NCBI GenBank assembly: GCA_000435715.1
Contig: FR882590.1
Coordinates: 74,307 to 93,053, forward strand
Source: Firmicutes bacterium CAG:145
GTDB taxonomy: Bacteria > Bacillota > Clostridia > Peptostreptococcales > Anaerovoracaceae
DNA length: 18,747 bases
Direction of reading: 5' to 3'
The notes under the pieces are model-generated. The model was not told the DNA's origin and made no database searches. It saw nothing but the letters and a program-made list of their open reading frames with translations. Position 1 is the first letter of the stretch. Each line of letters begins with the position of its first letter. Of the stretch, positions 14,717 through 18,747 are shown one piece after another. The position numbers were made by a program, and so were the translations under genes.

Positions 14717-14730
14717 TGACATTTTTGTCA
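14717..14730 (-). promoter_or_regulatory. Candidate response-regulator operator
   Basis: Inverted repeat TGACA-N4-TGTCA, 10 bases downstream of the kinase stop and upstream of the ATPase gene. It fits the TnACA-N4-TGTnA type of site described for BceR-like regulators (from memory of the family). Confidence 0.55.
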
Positions 14731-14739
14731 TAATATCGG

Positions 14740-15726
14740 TCATTCCACCGTAAGTTTGTCCCTGGACAGATCCAATGCCGCAGTAGTTCCCTCCCCTGCA
14801 GTCGAGCTGATCTTTATCTTGTGGTTGAGGTTGTCGCATATGCGCTTTACCAGATATAGTCCTATGCCGCTGGCTATCTTGTCTCTTCTTCCGTTATACC
14901 CGGTATACCCTTTCTCAAATATCCTGGGAAGATCTTCTTTAGCTATTCCGATGCCTGTATCCTTTATATACAGTATGTCATTCTCCATGAAGACAGATAT
15001 ACTGCCCTCTTTAGTATATTTGAGGGCGTTTGAGAGTAGCTGCTCTATGACAAAAGACAGCCACTTTTCATCAGTTATCACTGCGGCTTCTACAGGTTCA
15101 TAATTTAAAGAGATCCTTCTCTGAATAAATTCAGACGAAAATTTTTTTATAGATTGCTTTATAACTCTGTCTATGTCGCAAGATTCAATGACATAGTCGG
15201 TATGATCTGAATTGAGCCGCAAAAACATCATCACCATCTCTACATACTGCTCTATGCGAAACAGATCTGCAGTGAGCTTTCTCGAGAGCTGAGAGTCCTG
15301 TCCCTGCAGGCTGAGTTTCATAGATGCGATGGGCGTCTTGATCTGATGGACCCACATGGTATAGTACTCTATCATGTCTTCATACTTTCCGTTCATTTCA
15401 GTCTCAAGATACCTGTATTCGTCTGTCAGCATTTCTATTATTCTTCTGTAATCTTCATCCTCATAAGTAGTCTTACAGGGAAAAGATTCTATGAGCGTCG
15501 CAGAAAGCCTGCTCATCCGTTCAAGCTCCTTATGTTTTCTCAGCGCCTTATTATAATCGAACCAGAATATGGCGCATCCTGCCAACAAAGAAAGTACAGA
15601 CGGGTATATGACCGCTCTGACGGGCAGATGATATAACAGGAAAGAACAGCTGAATACTGCAACGATTACGACAAACGTCCTTATAACATTCTTATGCGAG
15701 GCTAAATATGAATAAAAAAACTTCAT
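14740..15726 (-). CDS. Bce-type intramembrane-sensing histidine kinase
   Basis: 328 aa. Two adjacent N-terminal membrane spans (about 14-34 and 37-57) with almost no extracellular loop, the hallmark of kinases that do not bind ligand themselves but are told of it by a Bce transporter. The H-box is YTMWVHQIKTPIASMKL with H127, typical of the BceS group. The ATPase domain shows an N-box EQLLSNALKYTKEG (N233), DTGIG (256-260) and GIGLYLVKRI. GGAGGAAG precedes the ATG and only 21 bp separate it from the response regulator stop. It should phosphorylate that regulator. Confidence 0.93.
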   Translation of the reverse strand: MKFFYSYLASHKNVIRTFVVIVAVFSCSFLLYHLPVRAVIYPSVLSLLAGCAIFWFDYNKALRKHKELERMSRLSATLIESFPCKTTYEDEDYRRIIEMLTDEYRYLETEMNGKYEDMIEYYTMWVHQIKTPIASMKLSLQGQDSQLSRKLTADLFRIEQYVEMVMMFLRLNSDHTDYVIESCDIDRVIKQSIKKFSSEFIQRRISLNYEPVEAAVITDEKWLSFVIEQLLSNALKYTKEGSISVFMENDILYIKDTGIGIAKEDLPRIFEKGYTGYNGRRDKIASGIGLYLVKRICDNLNHKIKISSTAGEGTTAALDLSRDKLTVE

Positions 15727-15747
15727 CTTTTCTTCCTCCTTAAAATA

Positions 15748-16419
15748 TCATTCTATGATATAGCCTGCCCCGAATTTGGTCGCAATAAAATCCTTAAGAC
15801 CGGCTGTTTCCAGCTTTTTTCTTAGTCTGCCCACATTTACTGACAAAGTGTTTTCATCCACGAAGCTGTCTGTGGCCCAGAGAGCTTCCATAAGCTTTTC
15901 GCGGCTGACTATAGTGCCCTTGTTCTCCATGAGACACAGCAATATCCTGTACTCATTCTTAGTGAGCTCCAGTTTTTCCTCACCATATGTCAGGCAGCCG
16001 TCTCCCGTGTTGAGCAGCGCTCCCTTATGTTCAAGGACAGGCATAGCCCCTCCGAAATCATAAGTCCTTCTGAGCATAGCCTGCACTTTGGCGATCAGAA
16101 CGCTTCCGTCAAAAGGCTTTACTATAAAATCATCAGCTCCCATATTCATGGCCATCACTATATTCATGTTGTCAGACGCAGAAGATATGAATATGATCGG
16201 TACTTTAGACACTTTCCTTATTTCACTGCACCAGTGATAACCGTCGAAAAAAGGCAGCGCGATATCCATCAGTACCAGCTGAGGGTCAAACTCGGCGAAT
16301 TCAGCCATGATATTTCTGAAATCAGCTGCGCATCTGACTTCAAGTCCCCAATTCTCAGCCTGCCTCTTTATCTCTTCGCTTATACCCTGTTCGTCTTCTA
16401 CTATAAAAAGCTTGTACAT
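15748..16419 (-). CDS. Bce-type response regulator, OmpR family
   Basis: 223 aa from MYKLFIVEDEQG at 16419; the open frame continues upstream, but AGGGGGAAAAT just before this ATG and the family-typical N-terminus fix it. The receiver domain has acidic E8/D9, phosphoacceptor D52 in LMDIALP, S79 and K101. The C-terminal winged helix ends with VNVGRLRKKLE and ATKFGAGYIIE, typical of OmpR/PhoB DNA-binding domains. It is the first gene of the four-gene module, 50 bases beyond the glyA terminator. A direct repeat GATGC spaced 11 bases lies upstream near 16444-16460. It probably activates the ATPase-permease genes. Confidence 0.93.
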   Translation of the reverse strand: MYKLFIVEDEQGISEEIKRQAENWGLEVRCAADFRNIMAEFAEFDPQLVLMDIALPFFDGYHWCSEIRKVSKVPIIFISSASDNMNIVMAMNMGADDFIVKPFDGSVLIAKVQAMLRRTYDFGGAMPVLEHKGALLNTGDGCLTYGEEKLELTKNEYRILLCLMENKGTIVSREKLMEALWATDSFVDENTLSVNVGRLRKKLETAGLKDFIATKFGAGYIIE

Positions 16420-16463
16420 ATTTTCCCCCTTAAAAACGCGCGTTGCATCATTTTCGCATCGGT

Positions 16464-16499
16464 TAAAACAAAGGGCCGCCATCTAAGCAGCTGCCCTTT
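16464..16499 (-). terminator. Terminator after glyA
   Basis: AAAGGGC (16470-16476) pairs with GCCCTTT (16493-16499), with further inner pairs; on the minus strand the stem is followed by GTTTT. It sits 5 bases after the glyA stop. Confidence 0.75.
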
Positions 16500-16504
16500 T
16501 GATA

Positions 16505-17752
16505 TTATTTATATTCTTCTCTCAAAGATTTTATGAGCTGGTCTATTCTGTGGACTACTCTTATAAAATCTTCTTCTTTATATCCTCTGGTGGTCATCGG
16601 AGCCGTTCCGATTCTCACCCCTGAAGTTTCCTTCGGCGTACGTCTCTCACAAGGAACGCAGTTCTTATTGAGAGTGATGCCTATCTCATCACATCTCTCC
16701 TGAAGTACTCTTCCGCTGAAAGGTTCATCGGAAAGATCAAGCAGTATGAGATGATTGTCGGTGCCTCCGGTCACAATCTTATATCCCAAGTTTATAAATT
16801 CATCTGAAAGAGCCTTGCAGTTTTTCACCACCTGCTTCACATATTCTTTATACTCCGGTTTCAGAGCCTCTTCTGCGCATATGGCTTTAGCTGCTATTAT
16901 GTGCTCCAGCGGGCCGCCTTGAGCGTAAGGAAATACTGCGCTGTCTACTTTTTTCGCCAGTTCTTTTTTTGCGAATATGAGACCGCCTCTCGGACCTCTG
17001 AGCGTCTTATGAGTGGTAGTGGTGATTATATCGGCATGACCGAAAGGCGAAGGATGCGCTCCTCCTGCCACGAGCCCTGCTATATGCGCCATATCCACCA
17101 TGAAATAGGCCCCGGTCTCTTTTGCTATCTCTCCGAAGGCTTCAAAATCTATGGTTCTGGAATATGCAGAAGCTCCCGTCAGAATCAGCTGCGGTTTATA
17201 TCGGACAGCTTTTTCTCTCACGTCCTCCATATCTATATAGCCCTTTTCGTCCACATCGTAGAACACCATGTTATACAGATTTCCGCTGAAGTTTACCGAT
17301 GAACCGTGAGTCAAATGTCCCCCGTTGTCCAGAGTAAGAGAAAGTATTGTGTCTCCCGGCTTCAATATAGCCTTATATGCCGCAAAATTAGCTTGAGATC
17401 CGCTGTGAGGCTGTACATTCACATGATAATCCGTATCGAAGACTTTTCTCCATACGTCGCAGGCATATTCTTCGAGCTGATCGACAAATTCTGTTCCTCC
17501 GTAATAACGGCTTGTATTGCCCGAGGTCCTCACATATGGATACCCTTCGGCATATTTCCAGCTGAGGCAGCTGCCGCATGCCGCCAGCACAGCTTCTGAA
17601 CAGTAGTTTTCGGAGGCGATTAGCTCCACATTGTTCTTCTGGCGGTAATATTCTTTTTCGATGAATTCACCTACCTTAGGCGAAGCCTTTTTTATGAGTT
17701 CTATGTTTTCGATGTTATAAGTGCTGTTGTCTTTTCCATTGATATCGAACAT
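16505..17752 (-). CDS. glyA: Serine hydroxymethyltransferase
   Basis: 415 aa, standard bacterial length. Makes glycine and 5,10-methylene-tetrahydrofolate from serine, using pyridoxal phosphate, in the cytosol. Visible: NVELIASENYCSEAVL, YAEGYP and RYYGG near the N-terminus; VQPHSGSQANFAAY; cofactor-binding D220 and H223 in MVDMAHIAGLVA; and the Schiff-base lysine K249 in TTTTHKTLRGPRGG. CGGAGG lies 7 bases before the ATG. It has its own promoter and terminator. A threonine/serine-exporter-like gene lies two genes upstream, which may reflect shared serine/glycine metabolism. Confidence 0.97.
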   Translation of the reverse strand: MFDINGKDNSTYNIENIELIKKASPKVGEFIEKEYYRQKNNVELIASENYCSEAVLAACGSCLSWKYAEGYPYVRTSGNTSRYYGGTEFVDQLEEYACDVWRKVFDTDYHVNVQPHSGSQANFAAYKAILKPGDTILSLTLDNGGHLTHGSSVNFSGNLYNMVFYDVDEKGYIDMEDVREKAVRYKPQLILTGASAYSRTIDFEAFGEIAKETGAYFMVDMAHIAGLVAGGAHPSPFGHADIITTTTHKTLRGPRGGLIFAKKELAKKVDSAVFPYAQGGPLEHIIAAKAICAEEALKPEYKEYVKQVVKNCKALSDEFINLGYKIVTGGTDNHLILLDLSDEPFSGRVLQERCDEIGITLNKNCVPCERRTPKETSGVRIGTAPMTTRGYKEEDFIRVVHRIDQLIKSLREEYK

Positions 17753-17787
17753 TCTTTGTCCTCCGTTATAAATAAAAGTTGATATTT

Positions 17788-17816
17788 ATTGTATCATACT
17801 GAGCTTTGAAATTCAA
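17788..17816 (-). promoter_or_regulatory. glyA promoter
   Basis: Minus strand TTGAAT (17811-17816), 17-base spacer, TACAAT (17788-17793). It lies in the short gap after the SSB-like gene. No riboswitch fits in the remaining leader. Confidence 0.8.
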
Positions 17817-17832
17817 GGAAAGAGAGCTATTC

Positions 17833-18498
17833 TTATTCGTATTCTCCGCAGTACTCTTCATCCTCGCCCGGGAGATCCTCCGCAAGCTTAAGTATGGATA
17901 TCTCAAAAGCCTTTCTTATCTCCGACGTGCCGTCCTCGAATTTCTTCTTATATTCCCTGCTCTGTATCCTTCCCTCCAGATAGACTTTAGTTCCTACCTT
18001 TAGGTTGTCGGCATAATTCGCATTGCGTCCCCACGCTATGCAAGGTATGTAATCGGACTTGTTGTACATCCTGTTGACCGCGATCATCAGGTCGCAGATA
18101 TCGCGTCCCAGCGGAGAGGTTCGTTTGATAGGCGGCTTGCACAGAAAACCCTCCAGATAAATGTAGTTTTCGAAATATTCTTCCGAGAGAGCAGTCTCTA
18201 TTTCCCGGGCGAATATCACTACATTCAGTTTATTTCTTCCGTCTATACTTTCGTTATAAGTTCTCACTTGTCCTGCGATCTCGACAAAGTCTCCCTCATA
18301 CAATGAACTTTCGTATATGAGTCTTTCTGAAATCATTACATTTATCTCATCTACATATCCGCTTCTTCTCTCTATACCCAAGACGAAAGTGTAAAAGGCT
18401 TCTCCGTATGTTTTATGGCTGAATTTAAGAGGCGAGCTTACGCTGCCCGCTACTATCGCTTTATTTGTTTCGTAAACATTGTCAGTCGTACTTTTCAT
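17833..18498 (-). CDS. Single-stranded DNA-binding protein with two OB folds
   Basis: 221 aa from the ATG at 18498, chosen for GGGAGGG about 5 bases upstream; an in-frame ATG ten codons earlier lacks a clear site. Two SSB-type OB folds follow one another: residues about 12-98 (KAIVAGSVSSPLKFS, then FYTFVLGIER, ending LNVVIFAREIE) and about 100-206 (NYIYLEGFLCKPPIKRTSP, then ICDLMIAVNR, IPCIAWGRNANYADNLKVGTK split over two strands, and VYLEGRIQSREYKK). The second resembles canonical SSB more closely. The tail EDLPGEDEEYCGEYE is acidic but lacks the DDDIPF-like tip that usually recruits partners. It may be an accessory SSB rather than the main replication SSB. Confidence 0.85.
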   Translation of the reverse strand: MKSTTDNVYETNKAIVAGSVSSPLKFSHKTYGEAFYTFVLGIERRSGYVDEINVMISERLIYESSLYEGDFVEIAGQVRTYNESIDGRNKLNVVIFAREIETALSEEYFENYIYLEGFLCKPPIKRTSPLGRDICDLMIAVNRMYNKSDYIPCIAWGRNANYADNLKVGTKVYLEGRIQSREYKKKFEDGTSEIRKAFEISILKLAEDLPGEDEEYCGEYE

Positions 18499-18506
18499 AT
18501 ATTCCC

Positions 18507-18550
18507 TCCCAAAGAAACTCGCTACCATACAGTTTATTATTTCTTTGGGA
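18507..18550 (-). promoter_or_regulatory. Inverted repeat overlapping the SSB-like ribosome site
   Basis: A perfect 11-bp inverted repeat, TCCCAAAGAAA (18507-18517) and TTTCTTTGGGA (18540-18550), 22-base loop. In the minus-strand mRNA the downstream arm includes the first half of the GGGAGGG Shine-Dalgarno site. No U-tract follows, so it is not a simple terminator. Confidence 0.5.
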
Positions 18551-18559
18551 AAGTTATGA

Positions 18560-18747
18560 CTAGGCTTTTCTGCCCCTGAAAGCTCTTATATATCTGGTGA
18601 TGACGGATACTACTACAAACCCCAGGGAAATAGACAGGGCTATGGTCACCGCGGCGCTGCCGCTTTCGGCGAGCATAGACTCGTCGCCGTTTACGAGACC
18701 TGCCATAGTATAATACAGGCTTCCTCCCGGTATCAGCGGAACGGCGG
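18560..18747 (-). CDS. Threonine/serine exporter family protein, C-terminal part
   Basis: Partial gene cut by the window edge; the stop (TAG) is at 18560-18562 and 62 codons including the stop are present. The translated end contains VPLIPGGSLYYTMAGLVNGD, a signature of the ThrE/DUF3815 (YjjB-like) exporter family, followed by a membrane span (AAVTIALSISLGFVVVSVI) and a short basic tail RYIRAFRGRKA. Such proteins export threonine or serine, usually as a pair of half-length subunits. Its stop is 61 bases before the SSB-like start. The glyA gene nearby uses serine, a weak contextual link. Confidence 0.8.
   Translation of the reverse strand, partial: AVPLIPGGSLYYTMAGLVNGDESMLAESGSAAVTIALSISLGFVVVSVITRYIRAFRGRKA

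Noticed and set aside
1..18747. CRISPR array, IS element, toxin-antitoxin pair or known defence system
   Set aside because: No regularly spaced repeats, no transposase, nuclease or effector domains, and no small paired genes of those types were visible.

Overview
The window looks like an ordinary chromosomal stretch from a low-to-mid-GC Gram-positive anaerobe, most likely a member of the Clostridia (Bacillota). This rests on strong AGGAGG-type ribosome binding sites, sigma-A-like promoters, a lantibiotic/bacitracin-type (Bce) two-component/ABC module, a tandem-OB SSB-like protein, clostridial-type small ferredoxin and flavoredoxin genes, and U-tailed hairpin terminators. I see no phage, IS element, CRISPR array or rRNA operon.

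Left part (1-6631, all minus strand): transcription runs right to left. A compatible-solute (OpuC/ProU-like) transporter of two genes (ATPase with CBS pair; permease fused to the binding protein) is followed after 19 bp by a LysR regulator. A separate promoter then drives a redox cluster: iron-containing alcohol dehydrogenase, a small MerR-like protein without a recognisable DNA-binding part, a lipoprotein flavodoxin, and a carboxymuconolactone-decarboxylase/cupin fusion. A divergent TetR gene (6850-7473, plus) shares a control region with the transporter that holds two A/T-rich inverted repeats.

Middle part (7474-11820): an unrecognised 161-aa protein and a 60-aa single-span membrane protein on the plus strand; tRNA-Ala(GGC) on the minus strand with its promoter and terminator; a GC-rich intergenic stretch with inverted repeats; a flavin reductase (flavoredoxin) gene convergent with ferritin; a family-6 DNA-deoxyinosine glycosylase; a cysteine-rich membrane protein of unknown function; and a single-cluster ferredoxin.

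Right part (11822-18747, minus strand): a threonine/serine-exporter-like gene cut by the window edge, a two-OB-fold SSB-like protein, glyA (serine hydroxymethyltransferase) with its own promoter and terminator, and a complete Bce-type module (response regulator, intramembrane-sensing kinase, ABC ATPase, large-loop permease). Between kinase and ATPase lie a TGACA-N4-TGTCA inverted repeat, a good candidate for the regulator's operator, and a strong intrinsic terminator, suggesting the transporter pair is controlled separately from the regulator pair.

I did not find a system I can call clearly undescribed. The most interesting leads are the regulatory architecture of the Bce module, two hairpins that could hide the Shine-Dalgarno sites of the ferredoxin and SSB-like genes, the cysteine-rich membrane protein next to a ferredoxin, and the exported-flavodoxin redox cluster with its truncated MerR-like member.
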